Source of the DNA: Kibdelosporangium banguiense
GTDB taxonomy: Bacteria; Actinomycetota; Actinomycetes; Mycobacteriales; Pseudonocardiaceae
Assembly (NCBI RefSeq): GCF_017876405.1
Contig: NZ_JAGINW010000001.1
Location: forward strand, 7,453,203-7,517,202
Direction: 5' to 3'
Length of the DNA: 64,000 bases
Every line of letters starts with the position of its first letter. The stretch's first letter is position 1. The position numbers and the translations under genes were made by a program. Positions 50,905 to 60,220 of the stretch are shown in pieces. Under the pieces are notes generated by a model. The model worked only from the letters and a program-made list of their open reading frames with translations, ran no database searches and was not told the DNA's origin.

Positions 50905-53451
50905 CTAGAGCTGCGCGATGCTTGTGCTGATTTTGGGTTTCCAGGGCCAGTTCGCGGCGTTGTCCGGCGTCCGCAGGCCGCGTTCCCAGACCTCGCGGGC
51001 CTCGGCCGCGTCTCCTGAGCCGAGCAGGGCACGGCCGTAGTAGTAGAGCTCGCGGGCGAGTTCTTCCTGGTGTGGCGGGGCTTCTGCCAGCAGGGCTTCG
51101 AAGAGGGCGATCGACTCGGCCCAGTCGCCGGTGATAGCGGCTGCGCGGGCGCGGTGCTTCTGGACGATGTCGTGGCGGCCGGTCTGCTGGATCCAGGAAT
51201 CCTCTGCCAGCACCCGTAGCTGGGTGGCAATCAGCTCGGTGTTCTCCGTCCACAGCGCCAGATCCAGCAAGTAGCCCTGCACGGCCATCAGCCAGCGCGC
51301 CACATGCGGACCGGCGACGTCCGGGTCGCTGAAGTAGGCGGACGCTTCCTCGACCGTGGCGAGGTATTCCTCAGCCGGCACTGATCCGTTGAGCAGGCCG
51401 ACGCGTGCGTTGACGAGCCGGGAGATGTAGGCACTGGTTCGTTCGCCGGCTTCCTCAGCGGCTTCTATCGAGCGCCGGAACCAGTCGCGTGCCTGTTCCG
51501 TGTCGCCGTACAGGAAGTCCAGGTAACCGAGTTCGTAACACAGGGTTGAGCGTTGTTTGGCCGATGTCACGCTGGTGATGTCCTCGCCGGACACCGCCTG
51601 GACGAGGATCCGGCGGGCTTCGTCGAGGTCGCCGGCGCGCCGCAACCGGGTCGCCTGGCCTTGCGAGAAGGCGATGAGCGCGGCGGCCCGGCTGGTTGTG
51701 TTCTCAATGGACTGTTCGAGGTAGGCGGGATCGCTCAACCGGTTGAGCACCCGCTCGTTGAGCTCAGCCGCGTCACGCCGGTAGCTCACGACTGCCTGCA
51801 GCGTGTCCGCGACGTTCGGCACGCCTTCGTTCACCAGCTGTGCCAAGGTTTTGGTCAGTCCGGCGGCGAGTTCGGCGTTGTCGGGCAGCGCGGCGTTCGC
51901 GGCGACGTAGTCGAGCAGCATCGCGTCCACGCCGATCTTGTGCGCCTTGGCGACCCCGAACTCCGGCGCGCTCAGCAAACCGGTCAGCGGTCCGGTGGAC
52001 CCGGCGGCGACCAGGTGTGTGACGGTGTGGGTGAGCGCGTACTCGTCCTCACAGGCCGACCACGCGGCACCGTGCTCGTCGATCAGGCGCTCCGCGATTC
52101 GCTGGTGACTCTCTTCGGCGTCCACGAACCAATCATCCCGGTTTCGCCGCGGGTCGGCGAGGAATTCGGCCACGGTCAGGTGGTACAGCCGGATGCCGTT
52201 CTGGTCCTCGATCAGGAACTGCTCGAGATCGGTCAATGCCTCGGCGAGGTCCGGACGCTCCAGATCGGCCAGGAGCAACAGGTGCCGCTCGCTCAGCGGC
52301 GCCTGGGCCACGGCCAGGACCGCGAGCAGCGGGCGGTAGACGTATTTCCACGCCCGCGTCCATGCCCGGCCTTCGCGTTGCCGGACGGCATCCCGGACCA
52401 GGGTGAGAAAGTACTCGTAGATCCCGTCCAGGCCGGTGGGCAGCACGGAGAGGTCCGTCAGCGCCGCGATCCGGGTTTCGTCGCCGTCGTTGACCGCGTC
52501 CCGCAGTCCCCGTGCCCATAACACCAGGTAGAGGAAGCTGCCGCGGGCGTGTTCGGCGAGGCGCCGGGTGCTCATCCGCCGGACACCCGCGAGAGCGGGG
52601 TCGTCGAGCACGCTTTCGGCGTACACGATCAGGTCGGCGGTGACCTCGGCGGCCGACGGCTCGATCGTCTCTTCCCGTAACCGGTCGGCCTGGGCGAGCC
52701 GGAATCGGTGCAGCAGTTGCCGGTCGGGACGGCAGGACACCACGATCCGCAGGTTGGCGGGCAATTCGGGGCACTCGGCCAGCCATTGGAGGATGTCGCC
52801 ACGGCCGGCGAACTGGTACCGGAGCTCGTCCACGGCGTCGATGAGCACGACCACCAGCCCGGTCGGATCCTGGGCGGCGAGCCGGATCGCGGGCTCCAGC
52901 AGCGCGAGGTTCTGCAGGGTGCCCAGGTCGTTGAGGCGAGGGTCGACGATCATCCGCTCGATCTCGAACCCGACCACTGTGCCCTCGACGTGGTCCGCCT
53001 GTTGCTCCACCTGCACAGCGGTGCGCTGGAACGGCGAGATGTGCAGAACGCCGACGCGCACGCCCACAACGTGACCCCCGGCCGCCACCTGGCCGACGGT
53101 CTGCTCGACCTGGACATCGAGGTCGGCACGCATCATGTCCGGTCGCAGCACGGCCAGCTGATGCCCGATGCTCAGCAGCAACGAGGACGCGTCGCCACTG
53201 GCCAGCGGATGGCTGCTCAACCGGCGAAGGAAGTAACGCGGCGACAACGCGTGCCGCCTGGACAACCACGCGAGGAACGCGCTCTTGCCGGTCCCCGGCC
53301 CGCCCGAGAGCAGCACGAACCGGCAGTCCGGGTCGGCGAAGTGTTGCTCGACCCGGCTGACCAGCCACTCACGTTCGACAAAACCCGGCCCGAGGTACTG
53401 GGCGATCAGTGGTTCGTAGAGCAGATCGGCCGAGGTCAACCGAGGGGTCAC
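50905..53451 (-). CDS. STAND NTPase with helical repeats (NACHT-like), partner of the small upstream protein
   Basis: An 848-residue protein. Near the start YLGPGFVEREWLV leads to Walker A GGPGTGKS (Lys56) and later Walker B VVLIDAVDEL (about 204-209), then the sensor-like RIVVSCRPDRQLLHRF. Residues 110-145 form a short glycine-rich beta insert (QTVGQVAAGGHVVGVRVGVLHI). Behind a winged-helix-like region (YHLTVAEFLAD) come TPR-like repeats to the C-terminus (LCYELGYLDFLYGDTEQARDWFRRSIEAAEEAG). There is no catalytic effector domain. The start overlaps the stop of the upstream gene by 4 bases, so the two are made together. It is likely a signal-sensing switch. Confidence 0.85.
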   Translation of the reverse strand: MTPRLTSADLLYEPLIAQYLGPGFVEREWLVSRVEQHFADPDCRFVLLSGGPGTGKSAFLAWLSRRHALSPRYFLRRLSSHPLASGDASSLLLSIGHQLAVLRPDMMRADLDVQVEQTVGQVAAGGHVVGVRVGVLHISPFQRTAVQVEQQADHVEGTVVGFEIERMIVDPRLNDLGTLQNLALLEPAIRLAAQDPTGLVVVLIDAVDELRYQFAGRGDILQWLAECPELPANLRIVVSCRPDRQLLHRFRLAQADRLREETIEPSAAEVTADLIVYAESVLDDPALAGVRRMSTRRLAEHARGSFLYLVLWARGLRDAVNDGDETRIAALTDLSVLPTGLDGIYEYFLTLVRDAVRQREGRAWTRAWKYVYRPLLAVLAVAQAPLSERHLLLLADLERPDLAEALTDLEQFLIEDQNGIRLYHLTVAEFLADPRRNRDDWFVDAEESHQRIAERLIDEHGAAWSACEDEYALTHTVTHLVAAGSTGPLTGLLSAPEFGVAKAHKIGVDAMLLDYVAANAALPDNAELAAGLTKTLAQLVNEGVPNVADTLQAVVSYRRDAAELNERVLNRLSDPAYLEQSIENTTSRAAALIAFSQGQATRLRRAGDLDEARRILVQAVSGEDITSVTSAKQRSTLCYELGYLDFLYGDTEQARDWFRRSIEAAEEAGERTSAYISRLVNARVGLLNGSVPAEEYLATVEEASAYFSDPDVAGPHVARWLMAVQGYLLDLALWTENTELIATQLRVLAEDSWIQQTGRHDIVQKHRARAAAITGDWAESIALFEALLAEAPPHQEELARELYYYGRALLGSGDAAEAREVWERGLRTPDNAANWPWKPKISTSIAQL

Positions 53452-53996
53452 GGCTCGCCGATGCGGTCGATGTCGACGCCGATCAACCGGCCGCCTTCCT
53501 GCACCTCGTCGGCTTTCGCACCACCGTGCACCGTCCCGCTCGTGACGGACTTGGCGCGAACGGCAGCCGCGTAACCGGCGACCGTGGTGACGTCGACCCG
53601 GCCTTCGACCAGCGGCCCGGAGGCCTCACGCTGCTCGCCGCGGAACGTGATCCGCTGGTGGTAGACGGCTTCCAGGATCTGCCGGACGGCGTCCGCGGTC
53701 GCCAGAAGCTGCGGGTCCTGCGGGTCGACCGGCTTGAGGTCGTCGGCGTACTCGTTGAGCTCACGCCGCAGCTCCAGCAGGTCCGGTGCGAGCCGTTCCA
53801 ACGCCTCCGCGTCCACTTCGAGTGGCTGCTTGAGCTCGCCCTCCAGCTGCGGGGTCTCGACCGGCTCGGCGGCCTTCTTGGCGTCCTTGCGCTCGCGGCG
53901 CCGTTTGAGCAGCTCAGTGGCCTGCCCATAAAGGAACTTGATGCCCTCCGAAAGCGCGACACCGCCCAGTACGCCCAGGGTCAACGGGTCCGGCAC
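53448..53996 (-). CDS. Small helical protein, probable effector or adaptor of the STAND NTPase
   Basis: A 182-residue protein from a GTG preceded by GAGGTG. The N-terminus is a Gly-containing hydrophobic helix (LTLGVLGGVALSEGIKFLYGQATELL), then a highly charged stretch (KRRRERKDAKKAAE) and acidic helices. The C-terminal 40 residues are a beta-rich glycine motif (SGTVHGGAKADEVQEGGRLIGVDIDRIG) that resembles the insert at 110-145 of the NTPase encoded next. This suggests the two proteins share an interaction module. The N-terminal helix could be membrane-active. Function is unknown. Confidence 0.72.
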   Translation of the reverse strand: MPDPLTLGVLGGVALSEGIKFLYGQATELLKRRRERKDAKKAAEPVETPQLEGELKQPLEVDAEALERLAPDLLELRRELNEYADDLKPVDPQDPQLLATADAVRQILEAVYHQRITFRGEQREASGPLVEGRVDVTTVAGYAAAVRAKSVTSGTVHGGAKADEVQEGGRLIGVDIDRIGEP

Positions 53997-54071
53997 AGAT
54001 CACCTCGTTTCGGTCGCTCCCAAAGTACCCACGGACAAGGGGAGCAGGGCCCGGTTTCGCCAAAGACGATC

Positions 54072-54959
54072 TCAGGCATTGCTGCGGTCACGAGTGCCGA
54101 TTTCGCTCATCGTGGCCAACCACGCTCCGGTAAGCATCAACACGGCGCCGAGACCCTGCGTCGGCGTGATCGACTCGTCGAGCAGCAGCCACGAGGACGT
54201 CAACCCGAGCACCGGGACCAGGAACATCATCGACGACGCCGTGGCAGGGCCAACCTGTCCCACGGCGTGGTAGTACATGACATATGCCAGCGCGGTCGGC
54301 AAAGCCGCGAGATACAGCTGGTTGAGCCAGAACCCGGTACCGAGCCCAGACCACACGACGTCGTCGAACGCCGGGATCGCCATTACGCCCAGAGCGAGCG
54401 CGCCCGCAGTCGTCGCGTAGGTCGTGACGGTGAACGCGGGCAGGCGGCGAAGCACAGGCGCGCCGCACATCGTGTACGCCGCCCAGCACGCGGCCGCCCC
54501 GAGGAACAGCAGGTCACCCGTCAAACGGTCGTGACCGCCAGCCGGGATGCCCACGAAGAACACCGTCGCCCCGGCCACGGCTGCCCCGAGCCCCGCAAGC
54601 TTGCGCGTGGACAACCGACGGCGGCCAAGCAGAGCCGTGACCGCGACGGTGATGACAGGCGCGCTCACCGGCACGATCACGCTCCCGTCCGCCGACGGCG
54701 CGAGCGACAACGCGAGGAAGAAGAACGTGTTGTAGCCGAACATCCCGAGCATTCCCAGACCGGCGACAGTGCCGAGATCCCGCGGCGTGAGCCGGGCCCG
54801 GCCACGCGCGGCATGCACCAACAGCAGGATAACCGCACCCAGCCCGAACCGGAAGAAGGCCGCGACCTCATGCGGGATCTCGTGGACAGCGATCTTCGAC
54901 GAAGCGAACGCGCTTGCCCAGAACACCATGACCAGCACCAACATTGAATACGTACGCAC
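54072..54959 (-). CDS. EamA-family (DMT) transporter
   Basis: A 295-residue protein with ten predicted membrane helices in two EamA repeats. Features are FWASAFASSKIAVHEIPHEVAAFFRFGLGAVILLLVHAARG in the first and AAACWAAYTMCGAPVLRRLP plus VGPATASSMMFLVPVLGLTSSWLLLDE in the second. Such proteins export amino acids or drug-like metabolites. The GTG start at 54959 has no clear ribosome binding site, and ATG 54944 is an alternative. It is divergent from an AraC regulator with about 65 bases between starts, the usual arrangement for a regulated exporter. Confidence 0.9.
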   Translation of the reverse strand: MRTYSMLVLVMVFWASAFASSKIAVHEIPHEVAAFFRFGLGAVILLLVHAARGRARLTPRDLGTVAGLGMLGMFGYNTFFFLALSLAPSADGSVIVPVSAPVITVAVTALLGRRRLSTRKLAGLGAAVAGATVFFVGIPAGGHDRLTGDLLFLGAAACWAAYTMCGAPVLRRLPAFTVTTYATTAGALALGVMAIPAFDDVVWSGLGTGFWLNQLYLAALPTALAYVMYYHAVGQVGPATASSMMFLVPVLGLTSSWLLLDESITPTQGLGAVLMLTGAWLATMSEIGTRDRSNA

Positions 54960-55024
54960 AGGTCAGGATGGTGGTCCCGGCCGGCGGCGGCGGTCTTGAA
55001 CGCTCGTGCGCGCACAATGGACGA

Positions 55025-55843
55025 GTGGAGTGGGTGCGTTACCGGCGACTGCCGGACAGACCAGTCGAGACCATGCACGCCCATTTCGAGCAGCACACGT
55101 ACCACGTGCACTCGCACGAGAGCTATTCGTTCGGGCTGACAGACTTCGGCGCGCAGGCCTTCGGATGCCGAGGCGAGTCCCGGACCAGCTCGGCAGGCAT
55201 GATCATGGCCTTCAACCCCGACGAGCCCCACGACGGCCGCGCCGCCGCAGAGCAGGGATTCACCTACCGAATCGTCCACATAGGCCCATCTCTGATCACG
55301 GACGTACTCTCCGACAGAGCCGGGCGGGTCACCGGAATGCCGTTGTTCGCCGACCCCGTGCTGCACGACCCCGTACTCGCGCAGGCATTGGGGCGTCTCT
55401 ACAACAGCCTCGGCGACTCAGCGACAACCCTGGCCAGGGATGAGGCACTGGCTTCGGCTGTGTCCGCGCTTGTCCAGCGTGCCGCCCACAGTGCTCCCGT
55501 CGCTATGGAGCCTTCTCCGGGCGGTTCCATTGTCGCCGCACGACGAGTCCGGGAGCTCATTCAAGAGTCCTATTTGGATTCCTTTGGCGCTGATGAACTT
55601 GCCGTGGCGACCGGTTGCAGCCGATTCGCGCTCTACCGGGCCTTCAAGGCCGCCTATGGCATGTCGCCAAGCGACTATCAGCGGATGCTCCGAGTGCGCG
55701 AGGCCCGCCGCCTGATCGCCGCCGGACATCCCGTGGCCTCCGCGGCAACATTGGCCGGTTTCGCCGACCAGGCCCACCTGACCCGCTGGTTCCGCCGCAC
55801 CTACGGAATCACTCCAGGCACGTTCTCCACCGCCGGCAGGTGA
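55025..55843 (+). CDS. AraC-family transcriptional regulator
   Basis: A 272-residue regulator with an N-terminal cupin sensor (HFEQHTYHVHSHESYSFGLTDFGAQAFGCRG, FNPDEPHDGRA) and a C-terminal pair of helix-turn-helix motifs (FGADELAVATGCSRFALYRAFKAAYGMSPSDYQRMLRVREARRLI, AATLAGFADQAHLTRWFRRTYGITPG). The GTG at 55025 is preferred because the cupin begins soon after. In the AraC/EamA arrangement the regulator typically senses the exported compound and activates the exporter, which is the inference here. Confidence 0.92.
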   Translation: MEWVRYRRLPDRPVETMHAHFEQHTYHVHSHESYSFGLTDFGAQAFGCRGESRTSSAGMIMAFNPDEPHDGRAAAEQGFTYRIVHIGPSLITDVLSDRAGRVTGMPLFADPVLHDPVLAQALGRLYNSLGDSATTLARDEALASAVSALVQRAAHSAPVAMEPSPGGSIVAARRVRELIQESYLDSFGADELAVATGCSRFALYRAFKAAYGMSPSDYQRMLRVREARRLIAAGHPVASAATLAGFADQAHLTRWFRRTYGITPGTFSTAGR

Positions 55844-55848
55844 CGGGC

Positions 55849-56442
55849 TCAGTCGAGTGCCAGGCCTTTGAGCAGGGGGATGTAGACCTCGTCCACCAGG
55901 GCGGTCAGGGTTGCTTCCGGTAGGTGGCTGCCGCAGATGACGGCTTCGGAGCGGAGGAGGTCGAGGGGGAGGCGCAGGACGCGACGCGGCAAGGCTATCG
56001 GGCGTAGTTCGCCGCGTGCGACGGCGTTGTCGACGATGCGCCAGACGGACTTTGTCAGTGGGGCGGAGTCGAGGCGCTCTCGCAGTAGTTCCTGGACCTC
56101 GGGGTGTTTGAACGCTTCGGCCATCACGCCTGCGATTGTCTGGCTCATCATGACGTCCATGCGGGTGGCGACCCGGGTGAACAGCCATAGCAGGTCTGCC
56201 CGCAGGGTGCCGAGGTCGGGAACTGTTTCCTGGATCGGCTGGCGCTGGGCCCAGGAGGCGATGACGAGGGCCGCGCGGCTGGGCCATCTGCGGTAAATGA
56301 CAGGTTTGCTTGTCCCAGCCCGTTTTGCCACGGCCTCTATTGTCAATGCCGTGTAGCCCACTTCGGTCAGCTCGGCCCAGGCGGCATCCAGGATGGCCCG
56401 CTCGAGCTCGGTGCCGTGGCGCCGTGTCCTGGTGTCCGTCAC
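55849..56442 (-). CDS. TetR-family repressor of the ABC exporter
   Basis: A 197-residue regulator with an N-terminal helix-turn-helix (AILDAAWAELTEVGYTALTIEAVAKRAGTSKPVIYRRWPSRAAL) and a TetR C-terminal domain. The GTG start is preceded by GGGAG. It is divergent from a two-gene ABC exporter, with AT-rich inverted repeats at 56453-56473 and 56485-56507 between them. It most likely represses the exporter until a toxic compound binds. Confidence 0.92.
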   Translation of the reverse strand: MTDTRTRRHGTELERAILDAAWAELTEVGYTALTIEAVAKRAGTSKPVIYRRWPSRAALVIASWAQRQPIQETVPDLGTLRADLLWLFTRVATRMDVMMSQTIAGVMAEAFKHPEVQELLRERLDSAPLTKSVWRIVDNAVARGELRPIALPRRVLRLPLDLLRSEAVICGSHLPEATLTALVDEVYIPLLKGLALD

Positions 56443-56452
56443 CCGAGCTCCC

Positions 56453-56507
56453 TAAGATACGTTGCGTGTCTTACATGAGTGGTCTATCTTGCCTCAATAT
56501 AAGATAC
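56453..56507. promoter_or_regulatory. Operator candidates between TetR and ABC exporter genes
   Basis: TAAGATAC-N5-GTGTCTTA at 56453-56473 is an imperfect palindrome with one mismatched pair. TATCTT at 56485-56490 faces TAAGATAC at 56500-56507. TAAGATAC thus occurs twice in a short AT-rich island inside GC-rich DNA, as expected for TetR operators over the divergent promoters. Confidence 0.6.
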
Positions 56508-56533
56508 GGGTCGTTTCTTCCCAGGGGGAACTG

Positions 56534-58264
56534 GTGCTGAACCGCTTGCTGTCCACCTATCTGCGGCCATACCGCAGAGAGTTGGCGGTCGTGCTCGTGT
56601 TGCAGCTCGTCGGCACGATCGCCTCGCTTTATCTACCGAGCCTCAATGCCGACATCATCGACAACGGCGTCGCGCGTGGCGACAACGACTACATCGTGTC
56701 GACCGGTGGCTGGATGCTTGCCGTGTCGCTGCTTCAGATTGTCTGTTCGGTCGTGGCTGTCCGATTCGGTGCGCGTACCGCGATGGCGTTCGGACGGGAT
56801 GTCCGGGCCGGGATCTTCCACCGGGTCGGTGAGTTCTCCGCGCGCGAGGTCGCCACGTTCGGAGCGCCGTCGCTGATCACCCGCACCACCAACGACGTGC
56901 AGCAGGTGCAGTTGCTGGTCGTCATGATGGCGACGATGTTCGTCACCGCGCCGATCATGTGCGTGGCCGGTATCATCATGGCGCTGCGGGAAGACGTCGG
57001 GCTGTCCTGGCTGCTGCTGGTCTGTGTGCCGGCGCTCGTCATCTCGATCGGCCTGATCATCTCGCGCATGGTGCCGCAGTTCCGCTTGATGCAGGAACGC
57101 ATCGACCAGGTCAACCGCGTGCTGCGTGAGCAACTGCTGGGCATCCGCGTGGTCCGCGCGTTCGTGCGTGAGAAGGCCGAGACCGATCGTTTCGGAGATG
57201 CGAACGGCCGGCTCACCGATACCGCGGTACGGGTCGGCCGGCTGCAGGCGATGATCTTCCCGACCGTGATGCTGATCCTCAACGTCTCCAGTGTCGCGGT
57301 CCTGTGGTTCGGCGCGCACCGCGTCGACTCCGGCGAGATGCAGATCGGCGCGCTCACCGCATTCCTGTCCTACCTGCTGCAGATCCTGATGTCGGTCATG
57401 ATGGCCACATTCATCTCGATGATGATCCCGCGCGCCGCCGTCTGCGCCGAGCGGATCATGGAGGTGATCGAGACCGAGCCGTCGGTGCGGCCACCCGGCT
57501 CCGCGGTCGTCGAGCTGCCGGCACGGGCCGAGGTCTCCTTCACCAGCGCGGAATTCCGATATCCCGGCGCGGCCGACCCTGTGCTGCGGGACATCTCGTT
57601 CCGCGCGGAGGCCGGCAAGACCACCGCGATCGTCGGCAGCACCGGCGCGGGCAAGACCACACTGGTGAACCTGATCCCGAGGTTCATCGACGTGACGGCA
57701 GGCGAGGTCCAGGTCAACGGGACGGACGTCCGCGAGTTGGACCCCGAAGTGCTGCGCGGCCGGATCGGGCTCGTGCCGCAACAGGCCTATCTCTTCACCG
57801 GCACTGTGCGGTCCAACCTGCTGTACGGCAATCCGGACGCTCCTGACGAACAACTCTGGGAAGCGCTGGAAATCGCACAGGCAAAGGACTTCGTCGAGCA
57901 GATGGGCGGTCTCGACGCGGCCATAGTGCAGGGCGGCACCAACGTCTCCGGCGGCCAGCGGCAGCGGCTGTCGATCGCTCGGGCGCTGGTGCGCAAGCCG
58001 GAGATCTACCTGTTCGACGACGCGTTCTCCGCGCTGGACCTGGCAACTGACGCCGCGTTGCGAGCCGCGCTGCGGCCGCTCACCGAACGGGCCGCGGTCA
58101 TCGTGGTCGCCCAGCGTGTGTCCACTGTGCTCGACGCGGATCAGATCATCGTGCTGGAGAACGGCGAAGTGGTCGGTGCCGGAACCCATCGCGAGCTGAT
58201 GGGCGCATGTCCCACCTACGTCGAGATCGTCGAGTCCCAGCTCACCCCGGAGCAGGCAGCATGA
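56534..58264 (+). CDS. Heterodimeric ABC exporter subunit 1 (degenerate ATPase site)
   Basis: A 576-residue half-transporter with six membrane helices (1-310) fused to an ATPase domain: Walker A GSTGAGKTT, signature NVSGGQRQRLSIARA, Walker B IYLFDDAFSALD and H-loop VAQRVS. The residue after Walker B is Asp rather than catalytic Glu, and the H-loop His is Gln, so this subunit contributes the non-catalytic site. That is normal in heterodimeric exporters such as TM287/288. GTG 56534 follows AGGGGGA. It overlaps subunit 2 by 4 bases (ATGA). Drug or lipid export is likely. Confidence 0.93.
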   Translation: MLNRLLSTYLRPYRRELAVVLVLQLVGTIASLYLPSLNADIIDNGVARGDNDYIVSTGGWMLAVSLLQIVCSVVAVRFGARTAMAFGRDVRAGIFHRVGEFSAREVATFGAPSLITRTTNDVQQVQLLVVMMATMFVTAPIMCVAGIIMALREDVGLSWLLLVCVPALVISIGLIISRMVPQFRLMQERIDQVNRVLREQLLGIRVVRAFVREKAETDRFGDANGRLTDTAVRVGRLQAMIFPTVMLILNVSSVAVLWFGAHRVDSGEMQIGALTAFLSYLLQILMSVMMATFISMMIPRAAVCAERIMEVIETEPSVRPPGSAVVELPARAEVSFTSAEFRYPGAADPVLRDISFRAEAGKTTAIVGSTGAGKTTLVNLIPRFIDVTAGEVQVNGTDVRELDPEVLRGRIGLVPQQAYLFTGTVRSNLLYGNPDAPDEQLWEALEIAQAKDFVEQMGGLDAAIVQGGTNVSGGQRQRLSIARALVRKPEIYLFDDAFSALDLATDAALRAALRPLTERAAVIVVAQRVSTVLDADQIIVLENGEVVGAGTHRELMGACPTYVEIVESQLTPEQAA

Positions 58265-60129
58265 GCACCCCAGCCGTCACCCGCCGGCCCCAGCCCGCTC
58301 CCGGCCCCATCGGCCGCGGCTTCCCTGGCATGCAGGGGCCCGTCAGCAAAGCCGACGATTTCGGCGCGTCCGCGAAACGGCTGCTCGCCCGCATGCGGCC
58401 GGAACGCGTCTCCATCGCCTTGGTGATCGGGCTCGGCGTACTCGCCGTGGGCTTCACCGTCGCGGGACCGAAGGTTCTCGGGCACGCCACCGACATCATC
58501 TTCAACGGAGTCATGGCGCGGTTCCGGGGCGTGCCCGGCGCAGGCATCGACTTCAGCGCGCTGGCCGGCGTGCTCGCCTGGGTGCTGGGTCTCTACCTGA
58601 CGTCATCGCTGTTCAGCTGGGCGCAGGGCAGGCTGCTCAACACCGTGGTGCAGCGGCTGGTCTACACGTTGCGCGAGGACGTCGAGGCGAAGCTGCACCG
58701 GCTTCCGTTGCGGTACTTCGACAGCAAGCCGCGTGGTGAGCTTCTTTCCCGCGTCACCAACGACATCGACAACATCTCGACCACGTTGCAGCAGACCATG
58801 AGCCAGCTGCTGACGTCCGTGCTGAGCGTCATCGGCGTGCTCATCATGATGTTCACGATCTCCCCGCTGCTCGCGTTGATCGCGTTGCTGGTGATCCCGG
58901 CGTCGGTGTTCGTGACCAGGACGGTCGGCAAGCGGTCGCAGAAGCTGTTCATCGCGCAGTGGAAGCACACCGGCGCGCTCAACGCTCACATCGAGGAGTC
59001 CTTCACCGGCCACCAGCTGGTCAAGGCGTTCGGCAGGCAGCAGGAGTCCGAAGAGGAGTTCCGGCGCCGCAACGAGGAGCTGTACCAGGCGTCGGCCGGC
59101 GCGCAGTTCGTGTCCGGCCTGATCATGCCGTCGATGATGTTCCTGTCGAACCTGAGCTACGTGCTGATCGCGGTGGTCGGCGGGCTGCGGATCACCTCGG
59201 GCTCGATGACGCTCGGCGAGGTCACCGCGTTCATCCAGTACTCACGGCAGTTCACGCAGCCGCTGACCCAGGTCGCGTCGATGGCCAACCTGCTCCAGTC
59301 CGGCGTCGCGTCGGCCGAGCGGGTGTTCGAGCTGCTGGACGCCGAGGAGCAGGAGCCGGACCCGGCGGACGCCGCGCTGCCGGCCCAGCGGCGGGGCCGG
59401 GTCGAGTTCGAGAACGTGTCGTTCTCCTACAAGCAGGACCAGCCGCTGATCGAGAACCTGTCGCTGGTGGCCGAACCGGGCCAGACAGTCGCGATCGTCG
59501 GGCCCACCGGCGCGGGCAAGACGACACTGGTCAACCTGATCATGCGCTTCTACGAACTGGACGCCGGCCGGATCACGCTCGACGGCGTGGACATCACCGC
59601 GCTGCGGCGGGAAGACCTGCGTGCCCAGACGGGCATGGTCCTGCAGGACACGTGGCTGTTCGGCGGCACCATCCGCGACAACATCGCCTACGGCAAGCCA
59701 GGCGCCACCGAGGAGGAGATCATCGCGGCCGCGCGGGCCACCTACGTCGACCGTTTCGTCCGGACACTTCCGGACGGTTACGACACGGTCATCGACGAGG
59801 AAGGCTCGAACGTCTCGGCAGGGGAGAAGCAGCTGCTGACCATCGCCAGGGCCTTCCTGGCGAGTCCGTCGCTGCTGATCCTGGACGAGGCCACCAGCTC
59901 CGTCGACACCCGCACGGAGTCGTTGGTACAGCACGCGATGGCGGCTTTGCGCTCGTCGCGGACCAGCTTTGTGATCGCCCACCGCCTGTCCACAATCCGT
60001 GACGCGGACCTGATCCTGGTGATGGAATCGGGCCGCATCGTGGAACAGGGCACCCACGAGGAGCTGCTCGACCAACGCGGTGCCTACTACCGCCTGTACT
60101 CGGCGCAGTTCGCGGCGCCGGTGGAGTAG
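58261..60129 (+). CDS. Heterodimeric ABC exporter subunit 2 (catalytic ATPase site)
   Basis: A 622-residue partner half-transporter. A Pro-rich N-terminal extension (residues 1-35) precedes six membrane helices and an ATPase with Walker A GPTGAGKTT, the altered signature NVSAGEKQLLTIARA, Walker B LLILDEATSSVD with catalytic Glu, and H-loop IAHRLS. The combination of the intact Walker B/H-loop here and the degenerate one in subunit 1 fits asymmetric exporters. The gene ends at a strong terminator. Regulation by the divergent TetR is inferred. Confidence 0.94.
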   Translation: MSTPAVTRRPQPAPGPIGRGFPGMQGPVSKADDFGASAKRLLARMRPERVSIALVIGLGVLAVGFTVAGPKVLGHATDIIFNGVMARFRGVPGAGIDFSALAGVLAWVLGLYLTSSLFSWAQGRLLNTVVQRLVYTLREDVEAKLHRLPLRYFDSKPRGELLSRVTNDIDNISTTLQQTMSQLLTSVLSVIGVLIMMFTISPLLALIALLVIPASVFVTRTVGKRSQKLFIAQWKHTGALNAHIEESFTGHQLVKAFGRQQESEEEFRRRNEELYQASAGAQFVSGLIMPSMMFLSNLSYVLIAVVGGLRITSGSMTLGEVTAFIQYSRQFTQPLTQVASMANLLQSGVASAERVFELLDAEEQEPDPADAALPAQRRGRVEFENVSFSYKQDQPLIENLSLVAEPGQTVAIVGPTGAGKTTLVNLIMRFYELDAGRITLDGVDITALRREDLRAQTGMVLQDTWLFGGTIRDNIAYGKPGATEEEIIAAARATYVDRFVRTLPDGYDTVIDEEGSNVSAGEKQLLTIARAFLASPSLLILDEATSSVDTRTESLVQHAMAALRSSRTSFVIAHRLSTIRDADLILVMESGRIVEQGTHEELLDQRGAYYRLYSAQFAAPVE

Positions 60130-60133
60130 AAAC

Positions 60134-60172
60134 GGCTGTGCGGGCCACCTTCGGGAGGTGGCCCGCACAGCC
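60134..60172 (+). terminator. Strong terminator hairpin after the ABC exporter operon
   Basis: GGCTGTGCGGGCCACCT at 60134-60150 pairs without mismatch with 60156-60172 around a 5-base loop. It follows the exporter stop by 4 bases and may also serve the convergent membrane protein gene. Confidence 0.88.
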
Positions 60173-60220
60173 ATCTCGATTTCTGTCAGATCCTCGTGCT
60201 GTCAGGTGGTTCAGGCCCGG

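Noticed and set aside
56633..58189. Minus-strand frame of 518 codons opposite ABC exporter subunit 1
   Set aside because: It is His/Asp/Gln-rich and antisense to intact Walker and signature motifs.
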